From Sulfotelmatobacter sp049792875 (GTDB lineage: Bacteria; Acidobacteriota; Terriglobia; Terriglobales; Acidobacteriaceae), in assembly GCA_049792875.1 (NCBI GenBank), contig JBARBI010000211.1, positions 1 to 64,000 on the forward strand: a DNA stretch of 64,000 bases, in the 5' to 3' direction. The notes under the pieces are model-generated. The model did no database searches. It saw only the letters and a list, made by a program, of their open reading frames with translations, and was not told the origin of the DNA. The translations under genes were made by a program, and so were the position numbers. This document shows positions 51,696 through 61,584 of this stretch, one piece after another. Positions within the stretch are counted from its first letter, which is position 1; each line of letters begins with the position of its first letter.

Positions 51696-53462
51696 ATGCG
51701 ATTTCAGATTCTTTCTTTCTCCGCGAGCCGTCCTATTTTCCGCACGCTCGCCTGCGGAGGATTGCTCCTTTTAGCTGGGACGCTGCGCGCTCAGCAAGCC
51801 AAGCCATCCGCTCCGCCGCCCGCCCCCATCGTGACCTTCACCGACATCGCCGAGAAGGCCGGCCTTACCGCGCAAAACGTCTTTGGCGGTCTCGACACCA
51901 AGAAGTACATCATCGAGACCACCGGCACCGGTGTCGCAATCTTCGACTACGACAACGACGGATGGCCCGACATCTTCCTGGTGAACGGCACCAAACTCGA
52001 GGGATTTCCCGCCGGGCAAGGTCCCACGAACCGCCTGTATCGCAACAATCATGACGGCACCTTCACCGACGTGACCGCCAAAGCCGGCCTCACCGCGACC
52101 GGATGGGGGCAAGGGGTTTGCGTCGGCGACTACGACAACGACGGATGGGAAGACCTCTACATCACCTACTACGGCAAGAACCGTCTTTACCACAACCAGA
52201 ACGGAGTCTTCGCCGAGGTCGCCGAGAAAGCCGGCGTCGCGGGGTCCGGCAAGGCCTGGGGCACGGGCTGTGCTTTCGTGGACTACGATCGCGACGGCCG
52301 CCTCGATCTGGTTGTGGCGAACTATGTCGACTTCGACCTTTCGACCGCGCCCGCGCCCGGAGACCGGCCCACCTGCATCTGGAAGGGCGTCCCGGTGATG
52401 TGTGGCCCTAGAGGCCTACCCGGTGCGAAGAACATCCTCTACCACAATCGCGGCGACGGCACGTTTGAAGACGTTACCACCAAAGCCCACATCGACCGCA
52501 CCGACGGCCACTACGCCTTCAGCGTCTCGACGCTCGATTTCGACGAAGATGGATGGCCTGACATTTTCATCGCCTGCGACAGCACCCCTAGCATTCTTTA
52601 TCGCAACAACCACGACGGCACGTTCACCGACGTCGCCGTCACGTCCGGCGCAGCCTTTAACGAAGACGGGCGTGAACAGGCCGGCATGGGCTCCACCATC
52701 GCCGACTACAACGGCGATGGCCACCTGGACATTTTCAAAACGAACTTCTCCGACGACACTTCCACCCTCTACAAAAACGCCGGCGATGGCACCTTCACCG
52801 ACGCAACCGCCGCCGCGGGCCTCGGCCTCTACACCCAATATTTAGGCTGGGGGACCATGTTTTTCGACATGGACAACGACGGTTGGCCCGACCTGATTCT
52901 GGTGAACGGCCACGTTTATCCCGAAGTCGACAGCCAGCACCTGGGCAGCAGCTACAAAGAGCCTCGCATTCTTTTCCACAACAACGGTGACGGCACATTC
53001 AGCGACATCTCCGCCTCCGCCGGTTCCGGCATCACTACCGCGTCCTCCTCTCGCGGCCTTGCTGTCGGTGACCTATGGAACGACGGCAAGGTCTCGATCG
53101 TCGTCAGCAACATGAATGCAGAGCCCAGCCTGCTGGTGAATCAGATTCACAACGCGAATCACTGGATCGCGATTCACACCGTCGGCACGAAATCCAACCG
53201 GGATGGCATCGGAGCGCGCATCCGGGTCAAGACAGCGACGCGCACCCTGGTGGACGAAGTTCGAAGCGGTTCCAGCTATATCTCGAACAGCGATATGCGG
53301 GTTCACTTCGGCCTGGGTGTCGCGGCGAAAATCGAATGGGTTGAGATCCGCTGGCCCAGCGGCTTGACCGAACGTTTTGCGAATCTGCCCGCAGATCAGA
53401 TTCACACTCTCAAAGAGGGCTCCGGCACCGCGGTCGAAGCGGACACCAAGAGGCCGCAGTAG
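51696..53462 (+). CDS. Secreted CRTAC1-type VCBS/ASPIC protein (Sec)
   Basis: A 588-residue protein with a Sec signal (LACGGLLLLAGTLRAQ). It is built of FG-GAP/VCBS propeller repeats with calcium-binding DYDNDGWPDIFLVNG, DYDNDGWEDLYI and DYDRDGRLDLVVANY motifs, ending in an ASPIC/UnbV domain (VGTKSNRDGIGARIRVKT, VRSGSSYISNSDMRVHFGLG, IRWPSGLTERF). Its function is unknown; such proteins are common and expanded in Acidobacteriota. Converges, with a 4-bp gap, on a paralogue at 53467-55299. Confidence 0.9.
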   Translation: MRFQILSFSASRPIFRTLACGGLLLLAGTLRAQQAKPSAPPPAPIVTFTDIAEKAGLTAQNVFGGLDTKKYIIETTGTGVAIFDYDNDGWPDIFLVNGTKLEGFPAGQGPTNRLYRNNHDGTFTDVTAKAGLTATGWGQGVCVGDYDNDGWEDLYITYYGKNRLYHNQNGVFAEVAEKAGVAGSGKAWGTGCAFVDYDRDGRLDLVVANYVDFDLSTAPAPGDRPTCIWKGVPVMCGPRGLPGAKNILYHNRGDGTFEDVTTKAHIDRTDGHYAFSVSTLDFDEDGWPDIFIACDSTPSILYRNNHDGTFTDVAVTSGAAFNEDGREQAGMGSTIADYNGDGHLDIFKTNFSDDTSTLYKNAGDGTFTDATAAAGLGLYTQYLGWGTMFFDMDNDGWPDLILVNGHVYPEVDSQHLGSSYKEPRILFHNNGDGTFSDISASAGSGITTASSSRGLAVGDLWNDGKVSIVVSNMNAEPSLLVNQIHNANHWIAIHTVGTKSNRDGIGARIRVKTATRTLVDEVRSGSSYISNSDMRVHFGLGVAAKIEWVEIRWPSGLTERFANLPADQIHTLKEGSGTAVEADTKRPQ

Positions 53463-53466
53463 CTTT

Positions 53467-55299
53467 CTATTTCCCAGCCTTGGGATTCTTTGGGAACTGC
53501 ATCGTGCGAGTAATCCCCTCGCCTTCTTTGACGAAGATCACCTGGTTCGACTTTACGTTCTTCAGCGTATCGACCTGCCCGCTCGGCCAGCGAATCTCGA
53601 GTACATCGATTCTCTCCGCTTTCCCCAGGCCGAAATGAACCCGCAGATCATTCTGTGAGAAGTACCCGCCGCCGCTCCGCACCTCGTCGATCTGCTGATG
53701 CGGCTTCTCTTCTCCGGGTGGATGAGTCACACATTTCAAGCGCGCCCCAATCCCGCTGCGGTTCGATTTCGTTCCGATGGTACGCACCTTGATCCAGTTG
53801 TTGTCGAGTTTTGAATCGCAGCGCAGCAGTTGAGGATAGTCGTTGACGGTGTTGACGACGACGTCGATATCACCATCGTTATCAAAATCGCCAAAGGCCG
53901 CGCCCCGCGACGCGCTCGGCTCTGAAATACCCGGCCCCGCCTGCAGCGACACGTCCGCGAAATGGCCGTTGTGCAGGTTGTGATAGAGCAGCTTGGGCTG
54001 TGCATAACCGGCCTCTGTCTTGAGTTGCTCGACTTCCGGATAGACGTGGCCGTTGCAGATCAGAATGTCAGGCCAGCCGTCATTATCCAGGTCGAAAAAT
54101 CCACAGCCCCAACCCAGGTACTGCGTGTGCGCGCCCAGCCCGGCGGTGAAAGTGGCGTCTTCGAAATTGGCGCCGCCCTGATTGTGGTAGAGAGAAGGCG
54201 TATCACCCGCGAAGTTAGTCTTGACAATGTCGAGGTTGCCGTCCAGATTGTAATCTGCTGCCGAAACACCCATTCCCGCCTGTGGCTTCCCGTCGGGACT
54301 GAGGGCGCATCCCGCTTCGATGGCGATGTCCTGGAATTTCCCGTTCTTCTTATTCTGGTAGAGTGCGCTGGCGGTGGAATCGTTGGCGACATAAATGTCC
54401 GGCCAGCCGTCGTTATCCAAATCCGCAGTCAGCACGCCCAGGCCGTAGGTGCCGTTCGCATTCAAAATTCCCGACGCCTCGGAAACGTCGGTAAACGTTC
54501 CATCGCCGTTGTTGTGGTAGAGGATGTTTTTGCCACCTTGCAACCCCGGCGGCCCGCACGCGACCATCACACTCTTATAGAGGCAGGGACCGGATTCAGG
54601 CACTGGTGCCGTGGCCAAATCGAGATCAATGTAGTTGGCGACAAACAGATCGAGCCGGCCGTCGCGATCGTAGTCCACGAACGCGCACCCCGTGTTCCAC
54701 CGCGTGCCTTTGCCCGCCACGCCTGCTTTCTGGCTGACATCGCTGAACGTGCCGTCGCCGTTGTTGTGATAGAGAACGTTCTTGCCGAAGTAGGTGACAA
54801 ACAGGTCGTCCCATCCGTCGTTATCGTAGTCGCCGACGCAAACCCCCTGTCCCCATCCCGAATGTGCGACTCCGGCCTTCGCGGTCACGTCGGTAAATGT
54901 GCCGTCCCGATTATTGTGGAATAGATGCGAGGTCGGTTCGCTCCCGGCGGGGAAGCCCTCGAGCCGCGTCCCGTTGACCAGAAAAATGTCGAGCCATCCG
55001 TCGTTGTCGTAATCGTAGAATGCCACTCCGCAACCCGTGGTCTCCAGCAGATACTTGTTTTTGTGTTCGCCGCCGAAAATCGTTTTCACGTTCAGTCCAG
55101 ACTCGCGGCCGACGTTGAGGAAACTGATGCCCAGGTCGGCGTTCTGCGCCGGTTCCTCTCTTGGCGGGGCCGCCTTCTGCTGCGGTCCGGGGTTTGCTCG
55201 CAGCCAGCGCGGACGAGCCATGGTCAGCACGCTTTCCAGGGAAAGCACAAGTGCCGAACGGCTGAGAGATTTCAGAAAAACGCGGCGTGAAGGGAACAA
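53467..55299 (-). CDS. Secreted CRTAC1-type VCBS/ASPIC protein (Tat)
   Basis: A 610-residue paralogue of the protein at 51696 with the same repeats (YDYDNDGWLDIFLVNGTRLEG, DYDRDGRLDLFVANYIDLDL, DLDNDGWPDILICNGHVYPEV) and ASPIC end (IGTKSNRSGIGARLK, EVRSGGGYFSQNDLRVHFGLG). The N terminus reads MFPSRRVFLKSLSRSALVLS, a twin-arginine signal (SRRxFLK), whereas the partner uses Sec. Tat export suggests folding before export. The genes are convergent, tail to tail. Confidence 0.9.
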   Translation of the reverse strand: MFPSRRVFLKSLSRSALVLSLESVLTMARPRWLRANPGPQQKAAPPREEPAQNADLGISFLNVGRESGLNVKTIFGGEHKNKYLLETTGCGVAFYDYDNDGWLDIFLVNGTRLEGFPAGSEPTSHLFHNNRDGTFTDVTAKAGVAHSGWGQGVCVGDYDNDGWDDLFVTYFGKNVLYHNNGDGTFSDVSQKAGVAGKGTRWNTGCAFVDYDRDGRLDLFVANYIDLDLATAPVPESGPCLYKSVMVACGPPGLQGGKNILYHNNGDGTFTDVSEASGILNANGTYGLGVLTADLDNDGWPDIYVANDSTASALYQNKKNGKFQDIAIEAGCALSPDGKPQAGMGVSAADYNLDGNLDIVKTNFAGDTPSLYHNQGGANFEDATFTAGLGAHTQYLGWGCGFFDLDNDGWPDILICNGHVYPEVEQLKTEAGYAQPKLLYHNLHNGHFADVSLQAGPGISEPSASRGAAFGDFDNDGDIDVVVNTVNDYPQLLRCDSKLDNNWIKVRTIGTKSNRSGIGARLKCVTHPPGEEKPHQQIDEVRSGGGYFSQNDLRVHFGLGKAERIDVLEIRWPSGQVDTLKNVKSNQVIFVKEGEGITRTMQFPKNPKAGK

Positions 55300-55418
55300 G
55301 AGGTCGCTACCTGGCCCACTCGGCTCGTGCTAAAATTCGCCCCTACTTCTTATATTCAGGGAAACGCGACTTTGCAAGTTCCAGCCACGCCCATTTCCCG
55401 GTTCAAGAGAAGGCTGCA

Positions 55419-58004
55419 ATGAATTCTCGCCTCGTTTGTGTCCGCCGTTCGGGCTTACTCGGCTGCATTTCACATAGTGTTCGATGGTTGGGTTTCGGCC
55501 TTCTCTCTGCCGCGCTTTCGGTTGCCCAGCAATCCGCTCAAGCTCCGGAGCTGACAAGGACAATCCGCACCTGGGAGTTCCTTCCGGTCGTCGGCGCGAA
55601 GGCTGGACTGTTCGGCAACGAAACGGGACGATTCGAAGCCTGGGTCTATCCCCTTAAGATCTTTCGCGACTTCCACTTGACGTTTTTGGTCGGCGACCGT
55701 GCGCTGCCTGCCGAGAGTCTCGCACGCACGCTCACGGTTCGCCCTGAGTCGGCGTCAATCCTCTATGCCGGCGATTCCTTCCGCGTGCGTGAAACCTTAT
55801 GCGTTCCCGTGAACGAACCAGGAGCGGTCATCCTGCTCGACATTGAAACCGAGCAACCGCTGGAAGTGGAAGCTTCATTCATCGGCGACTTTCAACTGGA
55901 GTGGCCCGCGGCGTTGGGTGGAACGTTTGTGGAATGGGATGGGAAGCAACGAGCCTTCGTATTCGGTGAAGAGGCGCGTAAGTTCTCTGCTCTGGTGGGA
56001 TCCCCTACCGGCACGGACGCTCGACTCTCGTATCAGACGAATTATTCCTCGTCGGACCAGAACTCTATGCGCTTGGGAGTGACGCAGAGGGGCAAAGAAT
56101 CAAAGGCACTGGTGATCGCGGCGTCTGTTGCCGGCCGCACCGATGCCGAAAACACGTACCAGCACTTGCTCACTTCTTATGCCGACTCGATGCGCGCGTC
56201 GTCCGATTATTACCACGCCTATCTCGACAAAACCGTAAGCCTCGAACTGCCCGACGCTGCCCTGCAGCAGGCCTATGACTGGGCGCGCATCAGCACGATT
56301 CAAGGCATGGTGAACAATCCTTACTTGGGTTCTGGGCTGGTGGCGGGCTATCGAACCTCTGGAGTGGGCCAGCGTCCGGGCTTCGCCTGGTTTTTTGGGC
56401 GAGATTCCCTGTGGACATCGTTTGCCCTCAACGCCGAGGGAGATTTTTCCAGCACCCGTGCCGCAATCGATTTCGTCAGTAAATTTCAGCGGGAGGATGG
56501 CAAAGTTCCGCACGAGATTTCCCAGAGTGCCAGTCTGGTGCCCTGGTTCAAGGACTATCCCTACGCGTATGTGTCCGCCGATGCGACGCCGCTATTCATG
56601 ATTGCAATGAATGATTATGCAGCCCAGAGTGGAGACGTTGCCTTCGCACGCGACAAATGGGACAACGTCTGGCGCGCCTATCAGTTCATGCGCTCCACCT
56701 ACGATGCGCAGGGATTCGCGCAGAACGCGGGCATCGGCCACGGCTGGGTCGAAGGCGGACCGCTGCTTCCGGTCAAAAACGAGTACTACCAGGCGGGACT
56801 CGCCGTCGAGGCTCTGCGCGCGCTGTCCAACCTAGCGCGCCTGTTAGGGAAGGACGACGTCAGCAAGCAGCTCGCGGCGGAGTTCGATCATGCCAAGCCG
56901 GCGCTTGACCAAGCCTTCTGGTCGCCCGACAAGAAAAGCTACGCATTTGCGTTGAAGCAAGATAAGCAGCGCACCGATGAACCCAGCGTGTTGGCCACCG
57001 TTCCCATGTGGTTCGGGCTACCCGACGCAGACCACGCCGACCAGGCCATCACGCGACTCGCAGCCGATGATCATCAGACCGACTGGGGCATGCGTATTAT
57101 CTCCCAGCACTCAAAAGTCTATGACGGGTCGGGCTACCATTTCGGTGCGGTCTGGCCGCTCTTCACCGGATGGGCCTCGGTAGGCGAATACCGCTACCAC
57201 CGCGCGTTCCCTGCCTACTCCAATCTGCGAGCCAATGCCCTTCTTGGCGCCGACGGCGCGCTCGGCCATTTCACCGAAGTTCTGTCCGGCGACTACTACC
57301 AGTCATTCGCCACCAGTTCGCCGCACCAGATCTGGTCTGCGGCCATGGTGGTCAGCCCCATCTTGCGCGGTATGTTTGGCCTGCAAGCCGATGCGGAACA
57401 ACATCAGATCAGGTTCGCTCCGCACGTCCCGTCAGACTGGACGTCGTTGGCGATTCACAACGTCCGTGTCGGGGAAGTCGGCGTGGATTTTCAATATCGA
57501 AAGACCGTTGATAGCGTGGTGCTCGAGACCAAGCGCACGGGGACGGGTGATTGCTGGGTGGAATTCTCGCCCGCCTTCAGCCTGCGTACAGGAGTCGTCA
57601 GTGTCCAGATGAACGGGCATCCTTTGCAGTTCAAAATGCAGACAAACAGCAACGACCAGCATCTATATGTGCGCTTTTCTGTTAACGGCGGGCCGAGCAC
57701 CTTGGTCATCCGCGTAAGAGATGATTTCGGATTGTCATTGACGAACGATCTCCCGGCTCTGGGAAGTGCCAGCCGCGGCCTGCGAGTCGTCTCCGAATCT
57801 TGGAATGCATCGAAGACCGAGTGGACCTTGAATGTCTCAGGGCTGGCAGGGACCCGCTACGAACTCGGTGTTTGGAATCCCGGCCAGATCACGTCGGTGG
57901 AGGGGGCTGTCCTCAACAAAGCCGGCAAGCTTGAAATCCACATGCCGCAAGGGTCTGACTCCTACCTGCAACAGAAAGTTGTGATTCACTTCGGGCGATC
58001 GTGA
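55419..58004 (+). CDS. Secreted six-hairpin glycosidase (amylo-1,6-glucosidase-like)
   Basis: An 861-residue glycoside hydrolase with signal peptide (about 1-35). An N-terminal beta domain is followed by an (alpha/alpha)6 barrel (about 290-650) with the glycogen-debranching signature GFAWFFGRDSLWTSFALNAEGD, IGHGWVEGGPLLP, and QTDWGMRIISQHS, then C-terminal beta-sandwich sequence. It likely cleaves alpha-glucans outside the cytoplasm, with the GH13 enzyme downstream. ATG at 55419 follows AAGAGAAGG; the frame opens at 55287, inside the divergent Tat gene start region. Confidence 0.85.
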   Translation: MNSRLVCVRRSGLLGCISHSVRWLGFGLLSAALSVAQQSAQAPELTRTIRTWEFLPVVGAKAGLFGNETGRFEAWVYPLKIFRDFHLTFLVGDRALPAESLARTLTVRPESASILYAGDSFRVRETLCVPVNEPGAVILLDIETEQPLEVEASFIGDFQLEWPAALGGTFVEWDGKQRAFVFGEEARKFSALVGSPTGTDARLSYQTNYSSSDQNSMRLGVTQRGKESKALVIAASVAGRTDAENTYQHLLTSYADSMRASSDYYHAYLDKTVSLELPDAALQQAYDWARISTIQGMVNNPYLGSGLVAGYRTSGVGQRPGFAWFFGRDSLWTSFALNAEGDFSSTRAAIDFVSKFQREDGKVPHEISQSASLVPWFKDYPYAYVSADATPLFMIAMNDYAAQSGDVAFARDKWDNVWRAYQFMRSTYDAQGFAQNAGIGHGWVEGGPLLPVKNEYYQAGLAVEALRALSNLARLLGKDDVSKQLAAEFDHAKPALDQAFWSPDKKSYAFALKQDKQRTDEPSVLATVPMWFGLPDADHADQAITRLAADDHQTDWGMRIISQHSKVYDGSGYHFGAVWPLFTGWASVGEYRYHRAFPAYSNLRANALLGADGALGHFTEVLSGDYYQSFATSSPHQIWSAAMVVSPILRGMFGLQADAEQHQIRFAPHVPSDWTSLAIHNVRVGEVGVDFQYRKTVDSVVLETKRTGTGDCWVEFSPAFSLRTGVVSVQMNGHPLQFKMQTNSNDQHLYVRFSVNGGPSTLVIRVRDDFGLSLTNDLPALGSASRGLRVVSESWNASKTEWTLNVSGLAGTRYELGVWNPGQITSVEGAVLNKAGKLEIHMPQGSDSYLQQKVVIHFGRS

Positions 58005-58162
58005 CGCAGTCTCGCGCTTTGACTAGTCACTAAGGTCAGAAAGGGATAGACTCTGCCAAAATCATGACTATCCGTCGGGTGCGCTTGCCGCGACAACGGA
58101 ATGAACAATTCGCGGGTTCTACTGTGGGCGCGATATCGAAATACGCTTCGAGGAGCAACCCT

Positions 58163-59860
58163 ATGCAACGCAAGTCCTCCTGGATTCTTGCCGCCACCTT
58201 TCTGGCCATATCGTGCCTGGCATCTTCCGCTCAGACCACTGGCAAGGCCGCCGATGCCGAAGGCCATCCATGGTGGCAGCACGCGGTGTTCTATGAGATT
58301 TATCCCCGCAGCTTTGCCGACAGCAACAACGACGGCATCGGCGACCTCAACGGCATCACGTCGAAGCTGGATTACCTGAAGGACCTTGGTGTGGATGCGA
58401 TCTGGATTTCGCCTTGTTTCCCGTCACCGCAAGTAGATTTCGGCTACGACGTCTCTGACTACGAAGATATCGATCCCATGTACGGGACACTAGCGGATTT
58501 CGACAAACTGGCGAGCGAGGCGAAAAAGCGCGGCATTCACATCATCCTCGATTTCGTTGTGAATCACTCTTCGGACCAGCACAAGTGGTTCCTGGATTCG
58601 AAGTCCTCTCGCACCGCAGAACATCGCGACTGGTACATCTGGCGGGACGGCAAAGGACCTGGCCAGCCGCCGAACAACTGGACCTCCACGTTTGGCGGTT
58701 CGGCGTGGAAGTTCGATCCCGCGACCAATCAGTATTACTACCACTACTTTTACACCGAGCAGCCTGACCTCAATTGGCGTAACCCGGCCGTGAAAGACGC
58801 GATGTTTGATGTGACCCGCTGGTGGTACAAGCGCGGCGTCTCCGGGTTCCGTCTGGATGCGGTCGACACGCTGTTCGAAGATCCCAATCTGCGCGATAAC
58901 CCTGTTCTGCCCGGCAAGAATGCCTTCGGTGATCCGAACGAGGAGAAGAAATACACCACCAAACTGCCCGAGGTACATGAAGCGCTGCGCGGATTACGCA
59001 AAGTGACGGACGAATATAACGGGGTGCTGATCGGGGAGACATGGACGGCCAACATCGCGGAACTGAACCAGTACTACGGCGACGGGAACAACGAGTTGCA
59101 GATGCCCATGGATTTTCTTTTTACCGAAGTCAACAAGCTCTCACCCGCCGACTTTCGCAAGCAGATTGCCGCGGTCAATTCTGCCTCTGGCTGGCCCACA
59201 TTTGTGATCAGCAATCATGATATCGTCCGCTCCTACGACCGCTATGGCGACGGCCAGCACAACGATCAGATTGCGAAACTACTGGCGGGTCTCTATCTGA
59301 CTCTGCGCGGAACGCCGATCATGTACTACGGCGAAGAGATTGGCATGAAGACGACGACGCCGAGTCGCAAAGAGGATGTCAAGGACCCGATTGGCCGCAC
59401 GGGATGGCCCAAAGAGAAAGGGCGCGACGGCCAGCGCACACCCATGCAGTGGGATGAAAGTGAGAATGCAGGGTTCTCAAAGACTGCGCCTTGGCTTCCC
59501 GTGCCTCCGACTGCCAAGACTCACAACGTCGCCGACGAAACCAAAGATCCGGAGTCAGTGCTCGCCTTCTACAAGAAGGTGTTGAAGCTGCGGCACACCA
59601 ATAGGGCCCTATTGGATGGGGACTATGTTCCGCTCAACGAGAATGATCAGAACGTCCTCTCCTATTTGCGCGCATATAAAGACCAGGTGGTTCTGGTAGC
59701 GCTGAACATGTCAGGAGCGGAGCAGAAAGTGAACTTCGAGCTCAGCAAGCATGGGTTCTCGTCGGCGAAGAGCCTGGTGGCAACCGGGAATTCCGCGGCG
59801 AAGGGAGACGTGGTGACCCTGGAACCCTACGGAGTCTTCATCAGCCAACTCTTGAAATGA
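58163..59860 (+). CDS. Secreted GH13 alpha-glucosidase/oligo-1,6-glucosidase-like enzyme
   Basis: A 565-residue alpha-amylase-family enzyme with signal peptide (1-24). Barrel motifs: YPRSFADSNNDGIGDLNGITSKLDYLKDLGVDAIWISP, DFVVNHSSDQHKWF, nucleophile Asp in GFRLDAVDTLFED, acid/base Glu in IGETWTAN, and ISNHDIVRSYDRYGDG. A C-terminal beta domain ends EPYGVFISQLLK. It should hydrolyse alpha-linked gluco-oligosaccharides, complementing the upstream six-hairpin enzyme; the pair likely serves glycogen, starch or trehalose use. GAGGAG precedes ATG. Confidence 0.92.
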   Translation: MQRKSSWILAATFLAISCLASSAQTTGKAADAEGHPWWQHAVFYEIYPRSFADSNNDGIGDLNGITSKLDYLKDLGVDAIWISPCFPSPQVDFGYDVSDYEDIDPMYGTLADFDKLASEAKKRGIHIILDFVVNHSSDQHKWFLDSKSSRTAEHRDWYIWRDGKGPGQPPNNWTSTFGGSAWKFDPATNQYYYHYFYTEQPDLNWRNPAVKDAMFDVTRWWYKRGVSGFRLDAVDTLFEDPNLRDNPVLPGKNAFGDPNEEKKYTTKLPEVHEALRGLRKVTDEYNGVLIGETWTANIAELNQYYGDGNNELQMPMDFLFTEVNKLSPADFRKQIAAVNSASGWPTFVISNHDIVRSYDRYGDGQHNDQIAKLLAGLYLTLRGTPIMYYGEEIGMKTTTPSRKEDVKDPIGRTGWPKEKGRDGQRTPMQWDESENAGFSKTAPWLPVPPTAKTHNVADETKDPESVLAFYKKVLKLRHTNRALLDGDYVPLNENDQNVLSYLRAYKDQVVLVALNMSGAEQKVNFELSKHGFSSAKSLVATGNSAAKGDVVTLEPYGVFISQLLK

Positions 59861-60045
59861 CGGAACCCTCACTCGCCATTGAGAATTCTCCAAGCCTCGC
59901 GGTGGCGACCAAGCGGAAAGCCGCTTACGGCGCGGTTTTCAAGAAAGCTGGCGTAACGGGGGACATGCTCGCCGCGGCGAGAAGCGTACAAACCACGAGG
60001 CGGCAGACTCCTCGCCAACGGGTATAAAATACGCACGGCGAAAAG

Positions 60046-60405
60046 ATGCACGAACTGTCAATCGCAATGAGCATTGTAGAGGCTGCGTTGGAAGAATCGC
60101 AGCGTCGCGGTGTGCAGGTCAGTGCAGTGCACCTCAGGCTGGGCGGGCTTTCGGGCGTGGTGAAAGATGCGCTCCTGTTCTCCTACGAAATCGCATGCCA
60201 GGACACGCCGCTCGCGGGCTCACGGCTGATCGTGGAGGACGTCCCGGTTGCGGTGTTTTGCCCGCAGTGTCAGGTAAAGAGAGTGCTGGAGTCGGTGCAG
60301 TTGTTTGTGTGCCCAGTGTGCGGCGAGCCAACACCGGACGTGCTCCAAGGCAAGGAACTTGAGGTGTTTGCGCTGGAAGTAGAGGAAGAGGAGGTGAAGG
60401 AATGA
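60046..60405 (+). CDS. hypA: Hydrogenase nickel-insertion protein HypA
   Basis: A 119-residue metallochaperone delivering nickel to [NiFe] hydrogenase (in some bacteria, urease). The N-terminal MHE nickel site and the zinc hairpin FCPQCQVKRV…FVCPVCGEPTPD are both present. Overlaps hypB by 4 bp. No hydrogenase structural gene or other hyp gene is in this window. Confidence 0.93.
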   Translation: MHELSIAMSIVEAALEESQRRGVQVSAVHLRLGGLSGVVKDALLFSYEIACQDTPLAGSRLIVEDVPVAVFCPQCQVKRVLESVQLFVCPVCGEPTPDVLQGKELEVFALEVEEEEVKE

Positions 60406-61082
60406 GCGAGCCGCGTCTGGTTGAGGTGCGCAGGAACGTGTTGAAGCAGAATGACGTGATCGCGCGTGCCCTGCGCGAACAATTCCGCGCAGCAGGTGTG
60501 TTTGTCGTGAGCCTGGTCTCGAGTCCGGGCTCAGGCAAGACGACCTTTTTGGAGAAGACGCTGACGCAGTTGCAGCCTCGTTATCGCGTAGCAGCACTGG
60601 TCGGAGATCTGGCGACGGAGAACGATGCGGTGCGACTGGCGCGTAGCAAGGCTCCGGTCAAGCAGATCACGACTGGGACGCTGTGCCATCTGGAGGCGGC
60701 GATGGTGCAGAATGCGCTACAGGAGTGGGACCTGCATCAACTGGACTTCCTTTTTATTGAGAATGTGGGGAACCTCGTTTGTCCGTCTTCGTATGACCTG
60801 GGGGAGAATCTGCGTCTGGTGTTGATGTCGGTGACGGAGGGAGAGGACAAGCCGCTGAAGTATCCGACGATCTTCAACAGCGCAGATGTTGCGGTGGTGA
60901 CCAAGAACGAACTGGCGAGTGCAGTTGAGTTCGACTGGGATGCAGCGCGAACCAGTATCCAGTCGGTGCGTCCGGGAATGCAGATCTTCCGGCTCTCGGC
61001 GAAAACTGGCGAGGGGATGGAAGAGTACTTGACGTTTCTTTCGCAGCAGTTGGCGCAGCAACGGGCCGTCGCGCAGGTTTAG
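60402..61082 (+). CDS. hypB: Hydrogenase maturation GTPase HypB
   Basis: A 226-residue GTPase of the HypB/UreG-like group: P-loop SSPGSGKTTFLEKTL, GDLATENDA, TGTLCHLEAAMVQNAL, FIENVGNLVCPSSYDLGE and the NKxD-equivalent TKNELASAV. It lacks the N-terminal CxxCGC nickel-binding and His-rich stretches of some HypB. Coupled to hypA. Confidence 0.93.
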   Translation: MSEPRLVEVRRNVLKQNDVIARALREQFRAAGVFVVSLVSSPGSGKTTFLEKTLTQLQPRYRVAALVGDLATENDAVRLARSKAPVKQITTGTLCHLEAAMVQNALQEWDLHQLDFLFIENVGNLVCPSSYDLGENLRLVLMSVTEGEDKPLKYPTIFNSADVAVVTKNELASAVEFDWDAARTSIQSVRPGMQIFRLSAKTGEGMEEYLTFLSQQLAQQRAVAQV

Positions 61083-61584
61083 GGTTCCGAGCAGGACCAT
61101 TTCACCGCGAAAGTCGCTAAGAGTTCAGCCCCCCGCGCCCCACCCTACCTCGCCCTTCACATCACGTACTGACTACGCCGGGGCTACCTTGAAGGCACTG
61201 GGGGTACTTTGCCGTCGCGATGCACTACCCGTGCCCGGTTTGGCGGGGGTAAGCGGAAAGCGCGGGAAAAGGTGGGCCGGCGTCGCCTCAGTGTTGGGGT
61301 TGCAAACCTGTGCAGAAAATTGTCGGCCAGAGTTCAAAACTCATGACCGCACCAGTTCCTCGAGGTCTTCGCCTCGCTTAGATGCCCTTGGTTTGTCGGG
61401 CTGCCCCTGCGTTTCGGAGAAACTTACCGCTGCTAGGATGTTGATTCCATGGCTCTTTGTATGGCGCCGAAGCTCTCAACCAGGCGCTTCGTCGGCGCAC
61501 GGTTTATGGTCATGAATTTCCGCCTCGCCCTCACGAGTGGATGCAGAAGTGCATCTCCCGCAGAAACGTCCTCAGCGGATTCTG
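61083..61584. other. Gap without a convincing gene before the cytochrome
   Basis: Five hundred bases without a supported gene. Frames on both strands are short or interrupted (a plus-strand TGA at 61513-61515 cuts the cytochrome frame upstream). No promoter or terminator of quality is visible; a short inverted repeat CTACCCGTGCCC-like element also occurs near 37285. Confidence 0.45.

Noticed and set aside
61083..61584. Short frames between hypB and the cytochrome (for example 61189-61515)
   Set aside because: Low-complexity composition, no ribosome site and no domain.
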